Shown here piece by piece: positions 21,564 through 30,570 of a DNA stretch of 64,000 nt. This DNA comes from JACCTI01 sp051005695 (GTDB lineage: Bacteria; Verrucomicrobiota; Verrucomicrobiia; Chthoniobacterales; UBA10450): NCBI GenBank assembly GCA_051005695.1, contig JBPCJC010000013.1:26604-90603 (forward strand). The letters are read 5' to 3'. The notes beneath the pieces were generated by a model. It worked only from the letters and a program-made list of their open reading frames with translations, was not told the DNA's origin and ran no database searches. Numbering within the stretch: position 1 is the stretch's first letter; every line of letters starts with the position of its first letter. The position numbers and the translations under genes were made by a program.

Positions 21564-23180
21564 TCAGCGCGGCTTGATCGGCGGCGGCAGGATGTCTTCG
21601 GTGTCGCCCACATCCTCGCCGTGTCGCAGCCGGCTATGCCGAATGCTGTAGAGGAAGTAGATCACCATCCCGATGGCCAGCCAGATGAAGAACCGGAGCC
21701 AGGTGAGAATCGGCAGACTGAGCATCAAAGCCATGCACATAATCACGCCCAAAATCGGAAGCAGCGGAACCAGTGGCACACGGAACGGACGACGCCGAGT
21801 AGGGTCGGTCTTGCGCAAAAGGATAACTCCGATGCAGACCAGGCTGAACGCGAAGAGCGTGCCGATATTTGTCAAGTCGGCGAGCGAGCCGATGTCGGTA
21901 AACATGGCCACACTACCGACAACCGCGCCGGTCCAAATCGTGGTGATGTAGGGCGTGCGATATTTTGGGTGCAGCCGCGCAAAGTATTGCGGTAACAAAC
22001 CGTCGCGCGCCATCGCCATGAAGATGCGCGGTTGCCCAAGTTGAAAAACCAGCAACACCGAAGTCATCCCGGCGAGCGCGCCGGCGCTGATCAAGGCCTG
22101 CGCCCACGGTTTGCTGGCAAACGCGGTCGCGACCGCGGCAGAATCGCCGAGATAGGTGGTGTATTTCAAAATGCCGGTGAGCACGCCCGACATGAGCACG
22201 TAAAGAATCGTGCAGATAATCAGGCTCGCGATCATCCCGATGGGCATGTCGCGCTGCGGATTCCGCGTTTCCTCCGCGGTGGTGGAAACGGCGTCGAACC
22301 CGATGAAGGCGAAGAAGACAATCGCGGCGCCGCTCATGACGCCACCAAAACCATTGGGCATAAACGGCACCCAGTTCACTGGATGAACCATGAAGGCGCC
22401 GAAGGCGATAAAGAAGATCACCACCGCCACCTTGATGATCACAATCGTGGTGTTCGCGCGCGCGCTTTCGCGGATTCCGTAAATGAGCAAAACTGTAACT
22501 GCGGCGACGATGAGGAACGCGGGCAGATTCAGCGCGAAAGCATGGCCGGCAATGCTAGGCAAAGTGGTCGAAGAAAAATCTCCCAAGGCCGCGCCACCTT
22601 TGGCGATCACACCTTCGGCCGTCTTGGTATCGGTCACGGCCCAAAGCGGAAACCTTAAGCCAAACAAACTGCCGCAAAGCTTCACAAAGTAACCCGACCA
22701 ACCCACCGCCACGGCCATATTCCCGACCGCGTATTCGAGGATCAAATCCCAGCCGATGATCCACGCGACAATCTCGCCGAGGGTCGCGTAAGAGTAAGTG
22801 TAAGCCGACCCCGAGACCGGAATCATCGAAGCCAATTCCGCGTAACAAAGCGCCGCAAACCCGCAGGCGATCGCGGCCACGATAAAGGAAAAAATCACCG
22901 CTGGTCCGGCACCCGGCCGGCCCATGACCACGTCCGCGTGGCTGATCCACGATTGGATGAAATTCAACACCGGCGTCCCCAAGGCTGAGCCAGTCGCCTG
23001 CACTTGCTCGCCGGCCGCGGCCGTTCCGGTGAGCGCAAAAATCCCGGTGCCAATGATCGCGCCAATCCCCAGCGCGGTCAGGTCGAGCGCAGTCAGCGAG
23101 CGCTTCATCAAGCGCTCGGGCGCTTCGGATTCGCGAATGAGCAATTCGGGGCTTTTGGTCTTGAAAAATTGCGAGGCCAT
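21564..23180 (-). CDS. APC-family amino acid permease
   Basis: 538 residues with about 12 hydrophobic segments. Starts MASQFFKTKSPELLIRESEAPERLMKRSLTA, typical of the cationic amino acid transporter (CAT/YfnA) group. GIGAIIGTGIFALTG is the conserved first-helix motif of APC transporters, and FIGFDAVSTTAEETRNPQRDMPIG is the helix-6 to loop motif of the family. Likely a proton-coupled inner-membrane importer of basic or neutral amino acids. A copy of the nine-base word lies 8 bp upstream of the start (23188). Confidence 0.9.
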   Translation of the reverse strand: MASQFFKTKSPELLIRESEAPERLMKRSLTALDLTALGIGAIIGTGIFALTGTAAAGEQVQATGSALGTPVLNFIQSWISHADVVMGRPGAGPAVIFSFIVAAIACGFAALCYAELASMIPVSGSAYTYSYATLGEIVAWIIGWDLILEYAVGNMAVAVGWSGYFVKLCGSLFGLRFPLWAVTDTKTAEGVIAKGGAALGDFSSTTLPSIAGHAFALNLPAFLIVAAVTVLLIYGIRESARANTTIVIIKVAVVIFFIAFGAFMVHPVNWVPFMPNGFGGVMSGAAIVFFAFIGFDAVSTTAEETRNPQRDMPIGMIASLIICTILYVLMSGVLTGILKYTTYLGDSAAVATAFASKPWAQALISAGALAGMTSVLLVFQLGQPRIFMAMARDGLLPQYFARLHPKYRTPYITTIWTGAVVGSVAMFTDIGSLADLTNIGTLFAFSLVCIGVILLRKTDPTRRRPFRVPLVPLLPILGVIMCMALMLSLPILTWLRFFIWLAIGMVIYFLYSIRHSRLRHGEDVGDTEDILPPPIKPR

Positions 23181-23307
23181 TTTGGTGTCGTTAGGCGCAA
23201 AAGAGACGCGCCCTCGCTGGTAATCGTGTCAGCCCCTCGCGCAGGCGGTCAATGTTTTCCGCGCGCATCCGGCGAGCCGATGGCGCAGATTTAGCTCAAG
23301 CAAAGGC

Positions 23308-23535
23308 ATGCCCGGCCTGGCCATCCCCAGTTTCAGCGGCGCGGTCATCGTCGCCAATCTCCTCTTTGGCTCGATCGGCTTCGTCGCTTTCGTTTACGGA
23401 AAGAAGATGCACATCTGGAAAACGATGTTCATGGGCCTGGCCCTGATGGCCTACACCTATTTCGTCGTGAACACGTTTTTGCTTTTCGGGATCGGCGCGG
23501 TTTTGACCGCGTGCCTCTTTATTTTTCGCGATTAG
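23308..23535 (+). CDS. Small inner-membrane hypothetical protein
   Basis: 75 residues with two or three hydrophobic segments (SGAVIVANLLFGSIGFVAFVY; TMFMGLALMAYTYFVV; LLFGIGAVLTACLF) and very few charges. No family is recognised. It lies 57 bp before yebC in the same direction. Composition and lack of stops favour a real gene. Confidence 0.6.
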   Translation: MPGLAIPSFSGAVIVANLLFGSIGFVAFVYGKKMHIWKTMFMGLALMAYTYFVVNTFLLFGIGAVLTACLFIFRD

Positions 23536-23592
23536 ATAAACGCGGAGACGCGCGCCCTTGTGAGGAACCCGCGCGCCTGCTAAATCGGAGGC

Positions 23593-24324
23593 ATGGGTCG
23601 CCAATGGTTGCATGCGAAACGCGAAGTCGCGGGACTGAAGAAAGGCCAGATCACCGGCAAGCTGGTGAAGGAAATCATGGTCGCGTCGAAGATGGGCGGC
23701 GCGGACCCGAACGGCAACGCGCGCCTCTTCGCCGCGCTCGAAAAAGCGCGCCGAGCGAGTGTCTCGCGCGATGTCATCGAGCGCGCGATCAAGAAGGGCG
23801 CGGGCATCGGGACCGAGAAACTTTTGCTCGAGCACATCGTTTTCGAAGGCTACGCGCCGGCGAAAATTCCCGTCATCGTCGAGATCCTGACCGATAATAA
23901 AAACCGGACCGCACCGGAGATTCGCGTGCTCTTCAAACGCGGCCAACTCGGGACTCCGGGCAGCAATAAATTCTTGTTCGATCACGTCGGCTTGGTCGAA
24001 GCGCATCACGTCGATGCCGCCTCCGATATCGAGGCCGCGGCGATCGAAGCCGGCGCGCAAAATGTTGAGCCGTTAACGCACGCGGAAAACGACGACATCC
24101 CGGCTGAAACTGCCGGCGCGCGTTTCATTACCGAGCCGACTGATTTGCACGCAGTCTCGCAATGGCTGGCCGCGAATGGCTGGACCGTGGTCACGAGCGA
24201 GCTCGGTTATGTCGCGAAAAATTTTCCGGAATTGGACGACGCCGAACGCATCCAGGTCGGCGAGTTCCTGCAAACCCTCGAGGATCACGACGACGTCCAT
24301 CGCGTTTGGGCAGCGGTGAAATAG
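23593..24324 (+). CDS. yebC: YebC/PmpR (TACO1) family protein
   Basis: 243 residues with the family signature from the start: MGRQWLHAKREVAGLKKGQITGKL, then GGADPNGNARL and FEGYAPAKIPVIVEILTDNKNR. YebC proteins were described as transcriptional regulators and, more recently, as helpers of translation through proline stretches. The N-terminus is slightly divergent from the usual MAGHSKW. The three-domain length is normal. Confidence 0.9.
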   Translation: MGRQWLHAKREVAGLKKGQITGKLVKEIMVASKMGGADPNGNARLFAALEKARRASVSRDVIERAIKKGAGIGTEKLLLEHIVFEGYAPAKIPVIVEILTDNKNRTAPEIRVLFKRGQLGTPGSNKFLFDHVGLVEAHHVDAASDIEAAAIEAGAQNVEPLTHAENDDIPAETAGARFITEPTDLHAVSQWLAANGWTVVTSELGYVAKNFPELDDAERIQVGEFLQTLEDHDDVHRVWAAVK

Positions 24325-24330
24325 TCGGTC

Positions 24331-25614
24331 ATGTCCGACGAATCGACGCAACTAATTCTCGGCGATGCCGCGGCCGACGCGCTAGGTCAACCGCCGGGTC
24401 GGCGTGGAATTTTCCGCCGTAAAAAAAAGAACCAGCCGGCCCCGCTGACGCATTGTGAAAACTGCGGCGCACCGCTGAGCGGCCAGTATTGCGCGGCCTG
24501 CGGGCAACACGCGATCGACTATCGGCGCTCGCTCTTTCACATCGTCGTCGATGCCGCCGATTCTTTCTTCAACTGGGACACAAAATTCTTCAAAACCATC
24601 GGGATCCTCCTCTGGAAACCCTGGCGCCTAACGAATGATTTCAACGCCGGCCGGCGCGCGCGTTATGTTCATCCACTTCGGCTTTACCTGCTCGCCAGCA
24701 TCACCTTTTTTCTCGTGCTGCGCGCGGTCAATTTCCAAGGTTCCGGTCCCATCGAACTGACCGCCGAAGACCGCGCTGGCTTCGCCACCAGCTTGGAAAA
24801 ATTGAGCGGACCCGACTCCCCTCTGGCCCCAGAGGAACGCGCGCGCGTGGACGTGTTGCGCACCAAACTTGCCACCGGTGATGGACAACTAACCAAGGCG
24901 GAGCGGGGCGAAATTAAAGCCGCTTTCGCCGAGGTGATGAAATCCACAATCAAGAAAAGTTGGAGCAAAGAAGACCGGGCCAACTTTCGGAAGACGATCA
25001 ACAATCTGCCGACACAACCCACGCCCGTCGCCGAATCCGCCTCCCCATCTCCCACTCCGGTGGTGGAGAACGGCGGCGTCTCCCCCTCGCCCGGCGAGAA
25101 AGAGAAGTTACATTTTAAGTGGGGCGGCGGCGATCAGGCAACGACGCCGTTTGAGACCTGGATGGAAGGCCGCATCAAAGAGAAGGTTGGCGAAGACGGC
25201 ACCAAAGTGACGCTCTTCCTCGAAACCCTACGCCAGAATATCCCGACGATGATGCTTTGCTGCATCCCGCTTTTCGCGCTCATCCTGAAAATCCTCTACC
25301 TCGGAAAGCGCCGCTATTACATCGAGCATCTGGTCTACGCGCTCCATATCCACAGCTTTATCTTTCTCGGAGTCGGCTTGCTCGTCGCCCTGGTCATGCT
25401 CGCGAATCGCACCGCGCCCACACTCGGCGGGCTCCTCATCGCCTCCTTCTCGATTGCGCTGACCGTGCAGATTTTCCTCTCGATCCGGCGCGTCTATGCC
25501 CAAGGCTGGTTTTTCACTCTCGTCAAATTTTGCCTCGGTGGCGTGGCCTATCTCGTGGTCCTTTCGCTCGCAGTCGGCGTGACCGCGTTCATCACCATCC
25601 TGCTTCCGGGCTAA
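24331..25614 (+). CDS. DUF3667 zinc-ribbon membrane protein
   Basis: 427 residues, starting six bases after the yebC stop, so probably co-transcribed. CENCGAPLSGQYCAACGQH (about residues 43-61) is a four-Cys zinc ribbon followed by DYRRSLFHIVVDAADSFFNWDTKFFKT, the DUF3667 signature. A membrane segment (LYLLASITFFLVLRAV), a charged Pro/Ser-rich linker and several C-terminal membrane segments follow. Function unknown. The TAA stop is formed by the seven-base core CTAACGA at 25611. Confidence 0.8.
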   Translation: MSDESTQLILGDAAADALGQPPGRRGIFRRKKKNQPAPLTHCENCGAPLSGQYCAACGQHAIDYRRSLFHIVVDAADSFFNWDTKFFKTIGILLWKPWRLTNDFNAGRRARYVHPLRLYLLASITFFLVLRAVNFQGSGPIELTAEDRAGFATSLEKLSGPDSPLAPEERARVDVLRTKLATGDGQLTKAERGEIKAAFAEVMKSTIKKSWSKEDRANFRKTINNLPTQPTPVAESASPSPTPVVENGGVSPSPGEKEKLHFKWGGGDQATTPFETWMEGRIKEKVGEDGTKVTLFLETLRQNIPTMMLCCIPLFALILKILYLGKRRYYIEHLVYALHIHSFIFLGVGLLVALVMLANRTAPTLGGLLIASFSIALTVQIFLSIRRVYAQGWFFTLVKFCLGGVAYLVVLSLAVGVTAFITILLPG

Positions 25615-25618
25615 CGAG

Positions 25619-28600
25619 TCAGCTCTGCGCCGCGATCATCTCGCGCGCTTTCGCCAGCGCCGCCCCGATCTTCGCTGCCTCCTTGCCCGCGCCGCGCGCA
25701 CTATCCGGCCGGCCCCCGCCTTTCCCTCCCACGATGGGCGCGATCTGTTGGATAATTTCATGCGCACGGATTGAACTCGTTAGGCTCTGCGGTACCGTCG
25801 CCACCAGATCGACCCGGCCATTTGTTAGGCCAGCGAGCACGATCGGACCCTCGATTTTCGTCTTGAGGACATCCGCGATCGCTTGCAACAATGCGCCATC
25901 CGCTTCCGGCACTTCGGTCACGCATGATTTGCTCTCCGCGTGCGCAGCCGCCAGCTCGTTCGCGATCGCCGCCGCGCGTTTCTGCAATTCCACCTCCGTG
26001 ACTTTCGCATGCTGCTTTTCCCAATCGTGCACTTCACTCTCGAGCTTCTTCAAATGCTCTGCGCGCGTTTCGATCGATGCGACATCCGAATGCGCCGGCA
26101 ACGATGCCAGCCCGGTTTTCTTGCGCGACAACATTTCAAATTTCTCCTGCTGCCGCTTCGCTTCGCCTTCCGCCCAGCGCGCAACTTCATCGCCCGCCAC
26201 CGCTTCGATCCGGCGAATCCCGGCCGCGATCGCCGACTCGCTGACAATTTTGAATTGCTGGATCTCGCCGGTCGCGCGCACATGCGTGCCGCCGCAGAGT
26301 TCCATCGAGTAACCATTCAACTCGTTAGGCGCGCCGCCGATCTGCACCACCCGCACGAGATCGCCGTATTTGTCGCCGAAGAATTGCTGGATATCCGAGC
26401 GTTGTTTCGCTTCCGGATACGGAATTTCGCGCCAGGACACCGGCGTGTTTTCTGCGATCCGTTCGTTGACCAACTTTTCGACCGCGCGCACTTGGTCCGG
26501 TGTCAGCGCCGCGCTCGAAAAATCAAAGGTCAACTTCTCGGACCCGACGTAGCTCCCCTTCTGCACGGCCTCGCGACTAACGAGTTCATGCAGCGCCCAA
26601 TGCAATAAATGCGTCACCGTGTGATGCCGCTCGATCGCGCGACGCCGCCTCTCGTCCACGCGCACGGTCACATGCGTTCCAATCGCGGGCGCCTCGTCGC
26701 CCGCGAGAAAATGCACAAACGTGTTCCCGGTTTTGCGGGTGTCGCAAATCGCCCACCGCGCTCCATCGCTCTCGATTTCGCCGCGATCGCCGACCTGTCC
26801 GCCCATCTCCGCGTAACAAACCGAGTTATTCAAAATCACCGCCGCGCGTCCCTTTACCGAACTGATTTCCTCCACGTCCGCGCCGGTATGATCGTGTTCG
26901 TAACCAAGAAAATTCGTCGCCGAACGCGCATCGCTTTCCGCTAATTCTACGACTGTCTTCTTCTGCGCTTTGCGCGCCCGGTCCCGCTGCGCTTCCATCA
27001 ATTTCTCAAACCCAACAGTATCGACCGAAAGCCCACGCTCGCGCGCCATCAACTCCGTGAGATCGAGCGGAAACCCCTGCTCATCATATAAACGAAATGC
27101 GAACTCGCCGGAGATGTTCACGCGCGAACTCTGGGTAGCGCGCGCGTCTCGCGTGCTGGTCGCAGACTCCGGTCGCGACGGACTTTCCTTAGACTCGAAC
27201 TCATCCTCCGCCGTCCAAACCCACGGGTAATCCTCTCCCTGCCTCGCAACCCCAGACTCCCAAGGATTCCACAGAACGTAGGCAAATTTCTCCTCCAAGT
27301 CCCGATCCGACCGGATGTAGCGATCAAACCGTTCCTTCTCCCAAATCGATCCACTGGTACAGGCAGCTTTGTTAATCTCGTGCGCGGTAAACGACTTGAT
27401 CGACTGCATCAGCTCGGACAACGACCAGAAAACCGGATCGCCCGCCGCGTTGTCCTTCTTCGGATGCGGGCGAAGAATCGCGTGGACGTGATCCGGCATC
27501 ACGCAAACCGCGATGAGATCGTAGCGGGTGCCGTGAAAATGGCGGAAGGCGTCGAGCACGATCGTGCGGTCGAAGGGCGAAAGAATTCGCCGTTTCACCG
27601 TGGAGATCGTTAGGGCATAGATCGCCCACGGAAGTTCGAAGTGCGGCAGGCGGCGTTTTGCGTAACGGGCGCCATCGCCGGGAGAGGAAGTTCGCAATGG
27701 CGGGACGCCATCGCCAGCACGCGAGACGCGCGCGCTACCCGGAGGCTCGGTCTCCATTTCACTCGTTAGGCGAGCGACTTCGGCTTCGAAGAGCGCGATG
27801 CCTTTGTCGAGGGTTCGGTTGAAGGATTCTTCTTCGCGACGCAAGCTGGCTTCGGTGGTGGCCTGTTTTTCGCGGAGTTCCGGGAAGACGTTGCCCATCG
27901 TTTTTGTCAGGACAGCGACCAGTCGGCAAAAGAACGGCTCGTGAAAACCAAGCGTGCGACCGTAGCGAACGGCCCGGCGCAGGATGCGCCGCAAAACGTA
28001 ACCGCGGCCTTCGTTGCTCGGCTGGATGCCATCGGCGATCGCGAAACTAAGGGTGCGGATGTGATCGGCGATGACGCGAAAGGCGATGTCGATGCGTTCT
28101 TGCTCCTCGGTGTAGAGGGCGGTCTGGGTAGCGCGCGCGTCTCGCATGCCGGTCGCGGACTCCGGCCGCGACGAACTTTCGAAAGTACGCGAAAGCGAGA
28201 CGCCTTCGCCAGCAGCGGGGATGGCCGCGCTACCCGGAACCGATGGCAAGGTCGAGGCGTAACGCTTACCGCTCAGTTTTTCGATCTCATCGAAAATCGG
28301 GCGAAAGACATCGGTCTCGTAGTTGGAAACTAAGCGCGAGAAATCGGTGAAGTTTTTCGTGCCTTGGATGAGCGCGGTGGCGCGCTCGAAACCCATTCCG
28401 GTGTCGACGTGGCGTTGCGGCAACGGAATAAAACTACCGTCCGCGTTGGCGTTGAACTGGATGAACACCAGATTCCAAATTTCAATGCAGCGCGGGTCGC
28501 CGGCGTTGACTAACGAGCCCTTCGTGTCGCCCGCCGGCGTCAGGTCGATGTGCAATTCCGAGCACGGACCGCACGGGCCGGTGTCGCCCATCATCCAAAA

Positions 28601-29113
28601 ATTGTCCTTCTTATTCCCGTCGACGATCTGCACCGCGGGATCGAGCCCGGCTTCGATAAACAAGCGCGCCCAATGATCGTGCGCTTCCTGGTCGAACTCC
28701 GCCGGCTCGTTAGGCCCGGGCCGGTAGACCGTGGCGTAAAGTCTTTGCGCCGGCAGGCCCCAGCGCCTAACGACCAGTTCCCAGGCCCAATCGATCGCTT
28801 CTTTCTTGAAGTAATCGCCAAAGCTCCAGTTCCCGAGCATCTCGAAAAACGTGTGGTGATAAGTGTCGAGCCCGACGTCATCGAGATCGTTATGCTTCCC
28901 GCCGGCGCGAATACATTTCTGCGTATCGGCGGTGCGCGGCGGCGTCCAGGGCACACTTTGTTGCCCCAGGAAAATGGGCACGAACTGGTTCATGCCCGCG
29001 TTCGTGAAAAGGAGGTTCGGCGAATCCGGCAGGAGCGAGGCGGAAGGCACGACGGTGTGGCCTTTCTCGCGGAAGAAATCGAGAAACGATTGGCGGATTT
29101 GCGCGGAAGTCAT
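25619..29113 (-). CDS. alaS: Alanyl-tRNA synthetase carrying two in-frame REP-derived insertions
   Basis: AlaRS charges tRNA-Ala. The 1,164-residue frame is nearly 300 longer than usual. The catalytic domain is intact (FREKGHTVVPSASLLP; FTNAGMNQF; MGDTGPCGPCSELH). Insertion 1 (about residues 294-330, bases 28126-28235) lies before YTEEQERIDIAFRVIADHIR. Insertion 2 (about 459-661, bases 27132-27740) lies before NISGEFAFRLYDEQGFPLDL and encodes a RAYT transposase domain. The editing domain (HHTVTHLLHWAL; MELCGGTHVRATG) and C-Ala region follow without a break. The frame stays open through both insertions, so a chimeric enzyme is predicted. Both insertions fall at surface-loop positions known to vary in length. 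Confidence 0.92.
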   Translation of the reverse strand: MTSAQIRQSFLDFFREKGHTVVPSASLLPDSPNLLFTNAGMNQFVPIFLGQQSVPWTPPRTADTQKCIRAGGKHNDLDDVGLDTYHHTFFEMLGNWSFGDYFKKEAIDWAWELVVRRWGLPAQRLYATVYRPGPNEPAEFDQEAHDHWARLFIEAGLDPAVQIVDGNKKDNFWMMGDTGPCGPCSELHIDLTPAGDTKGSLVNAGDPRCIEIWNLVFIQFNANADGSFIPLPQRHVDTGMGFERATALIQGTKNFTDFSRLVSNYETDVFRPIFDEIEKLSGKRYASTLPSVPGSAAIPAAGEGVSLSRTFESSSRPESATGMRDARATQTALYTEEQERIDIAFRVIADHIRTLSFAIADGIQPSNEGRGYVLRRILRRAVRYGRTLGFHEPFFCRLVAVLTKTMGNVFPELREKQATTEASLRREEESFNRTLDKGIALFEAEVARLTSEMETEPPGSARVSRAGDGVPPLRTSSPGDGARYAKRRLPHFELPWAIYALTISTVKRRILSPFDRTIVLDAFRHFHGTRYDLIAVCVMPDHVHAILRPHPKKDNAAGDPVFWSLSELMQSIKSFTAHEINKAACTSGSIWEKERFDRYIRSDRDLEEKFAYVLWNPWESGVARQGEDYPWVWTAEDEFESKESPSRPESATSTRDARATQSSRVNISGEFAFRLYDEQGFPLDLTELMARERGLSVDTVGFEKLMEAQRDRARKAQKKTVVELAESDARSATNFLGYEHDHTGADVEEISSVKGRAAVILNNSVCYAEMGGQVGDRGEIESDGARWAICDTRKTGNTFVHFLAGDEAPAIGTHVTVRVDERRRRAIERHHTVTHLLHWALHELVSREAVQKGSYVGSEKLTFDFSSAALTPDQVRAVEKLVNERIAENTPVSWREIPYPEAKQRSDIQQFFGDKYGDLVRVVQIGGAPNELNGYSMELCGGTHVRATGEIQQFKIVSESAIAAGIRRIEAVAGDEVARWAEGEAKRQQEKFEMLSRKKTGLASLPAHSDVASIETRAEHLKKLESEVHDWEKQHAKVTEVELQKRAAAIANELAAAHAESKSCVTEVPEADGALLQAIADVLKTKIEGPIVLAGLTNGRVDLVATVPQSLTSSIRAHEIIQQIAPIVGGKGGGRPDSARGAGKEAAKIGAALAKAREMIAAQS
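27132..27740 (-). mobile_element. REP-RAYT cassette inserted in frame in alaS (Y1 transposase, HUH motif)
   Basis: The cassette is bounded by a perfect 27-bp inverted repeat starting GGGTAGCGCGCGCGTCTCGC at 27132-27158 and its complement at 27714-27740. Length is 609 bp (203 codons), a multiple of three. Between the repeats, in the alaS frame, lies a REP-associated tyrosine transposase: YAKRRLPHFELPWAIYAL start, HUH motif in CVMPDHVHAIL, then IWEKERFDRYIRSDRDLEEK and YVLWNPWESGV. RAYTs mobilise REP sequences in many bacteria. No start or stop of its own is visible within the alaS frame, so it can only be made as part of AlaRS unless an internal Met or GTG is used. Confidence 0.88.
28126..28235. 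repeat. REP doublet (REPIN-like) inserted in alaS
   Basis: 110 bp bounded by GGGTAGCGCG at 28126 and its inverted partner CGCGCTACCC ending at 28235. The left half shares GGGTAGCGCGCGCGTCTCGC with the RAYT cassette 400 bp away. It encodes the peptide fragment AAIPAAGEGV ... RPESATGMRDARATQ, matching the RPESATSTRDARATQ arm of the cassette. This is the stand-alone form of the same repeat family. Confidence 0.82.
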
Positions 29114-29159
29114 CGCGATGATTCTAGCGCGCTTTGCGCGGGTTTCACGTCTGGACGCC

Positions 29160-29912
29160 TCAGCGCGACTCGTTCACCGGGCTGGAAACTGCGTCGGCAA
29201 ACTGGCGCAGATCGTCCGCGCTGATCTCCGAAATCGCCCAGTAATTCATCCCGGAATTGCGCCAGTGCAAAAGGTTGTAGCCGCGCTGCGGCGGGCTCGC
29301 GCGGACGGGCTCGGCACCGTGCTCCGGCCAGATGAAAAGGTTGATGAAATGCCGGCGCCGCTCGTAAACCAACGCCGCCACGGCTCGACCCGAAAGATAT
29401 TCCAGCCGGCCGCCGACGAGCGGGAATCCTTTGCTCGACAAATCCTCCACCGGCGGCGCGAAATCGATCCTGCCCTCGAACCACGGTCGCACGGTGTGTT
29501 GATCGGACGAAGCCACATCGGTGAGATGGGTGCCGGCGAGCGCACGAATGTGGCTGTCGGTAATCTCGGCGAGCAGCGTCTGCGAAGACGAACGAATCGA
29601 GAAATTCTGGGCGAGAAAAAATCCGAGAACGAACGCAGCCGCGAGCGCCAGCCCGCGGAGCAACCATGGCGTTACCCGCGCGGAGCTCGTTAGGGGAATT
29701 GTTTCGCGCTTTGCCCAGAGGCTGGCCCGGAGATCCGCCGGCGCGGAGAAATGAGCCGGAGCGATCACCTCCTGCAGCGCGCGCAAGTTCTGCAGCGCGC
29801 CCGCGCAGGCCTCGCAGGTCTCGAGATGTCGTTCGACCGCGAGGCTGCGCTCGAGGTCGAGTTCCCCATCGTGATAAGGATCGAGCAACCGGCGCGCTTC
29901 CTCGCAGTTCAT
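29160..29912 (-). CDS. Anti-sigma factor with zinc-finger (zf-HC2) domain
   Basis: 250 residues. MNCEEARRLLDPYHDGELDLERSLAVERHLETCEACAGAL carries the His-x3-Cys-x2-Cys zinc anti-sigma motif. One membrane segment (TPWLLRGLALAAAFVLGFFLAQ) follows at about 85-107, then a periplasmic sensor-like domain. It overlaps the ECF sigma gene by four bases, the usual sigma/anti-sigma operon. The cytoplasmic zinc domain is expected to hold the sigma factor until a periplasmic signal releases it. Confidence 0.9.
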   Translation of the reverse strand: MNCEEARRLLDPYHDGELDLERSLAVERHLETCEACAGALQNLRALQEVIAPAHFSAPADLRASLWAKRETIPLTSSARVTPWLLRGLALAAAFVLGFFLAQNFSIRSSSQTLLAEITDSHIRALAGTHLTDVASSDQHTVRPWFEGRIDFAPPVEDLSSKGFPLVGGRLEYLSGRAVAALVYERRRHFINLFIWPEHGAEPVRASPPQRGYNLLHWRNSGMNYWAISEISADDLRQFADAVSSPVNESR

Positions 29913-30442
29913 GATGCGACGCCTCCAGGATGTTCCTGGCCTTGCAGGATAATCGTCTGCAATTGTCGCCGACCGCGGGCCAGCCGCGACATCACCGTTC
30001 CGATCGGGACGCCGACCAGATCAGCGATTTCTTTATAGGAAAAATCTTCCATCTCGCGCAGGACAATCACTTCGCGAAACTCGACCGGTAATTGCGCGAT
30101 CGCGGCGCGCACCGTGTCGATGGTGGCGGCGCGTTCCAGAATTTGTCCGGCGCTGGGCGCGGGGTCTTCGAAGGTCTCGATCGCGTCGTCCGATTGGAGG
30201 ACGTAATCGCGCGTCCGGCGCTGGCGCAGCGCAGTGTAAACGGTGTTGCGCACGATCGTAAGCAGCCAGGAGCGCGCATCGCCGCCGCGGAAGCGGCCGA
30301 AGAATTTGAAGGCGCGCAGGAAAGATTCCTGCACCATATCGCGCGCATCGGGCTCGTTGCCGGTAAGCCAGCGCGCCAGATTGTAGGCCGCGTCGAGGTG
30401 CGGCAAAATCGTTTCTTCAAAGAGAGTGTTTTCGTTTTCCAC
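29909..30442 (-). CDS. ECF-type RNA polymerase sigma factor
   Basis: 177 residues. Region 2: AYNLARWLTGNEPDARDMVQESFLRAFKFFGRFRGGDARSWLLTIVRN. Region 4: LPVEFREVIVLREMEDFSYKEIADLVGVPIGTVMSRLARGRRQL, with the helix-turn-helix. It heads the sigma/anti-sigma operon. The divergent phosphoesterase/cytochrome genes may be its targets, but no promoter motif could be confirmed. Signal unknown. Confidence 0.92.
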   Translation of the reverse strand: MENENTLFEETILPHLDAAYNLARWLTGNEPDARDMVQESFLRAFKFFGRFRGGDARSWLLTIVRNTVYTALRQRRTRDYVLQSDDAIETFEDPAPSAGQILERAATIDTVRAAIAQLPVEFREVIVLREMEDFSYKEIADLVGVPIGTVMSRLARGRRQLQTIILQGQEHPGGVAS

Positions 30443-30570
30443 CCGGGAGATCTTTCCGGTTCAAAATAGTCCAGACTGGACGCGCGGCGATTTTATTCCC
30501 TGAAGTCAAAACTTCAGTCGCCGGGGAATAAACGCCGGGTCGGAGCAGTTAGGCACAGCAAAGGAAAACT

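Noticed and set aside
20468..21613. A 381-residue - strand frame extending upstream of the four-helix-bundle gene
   Set aside because: The extra part is antisense to the well-supported DUF5069 gene; only 20468-20920 is homologous to a family.
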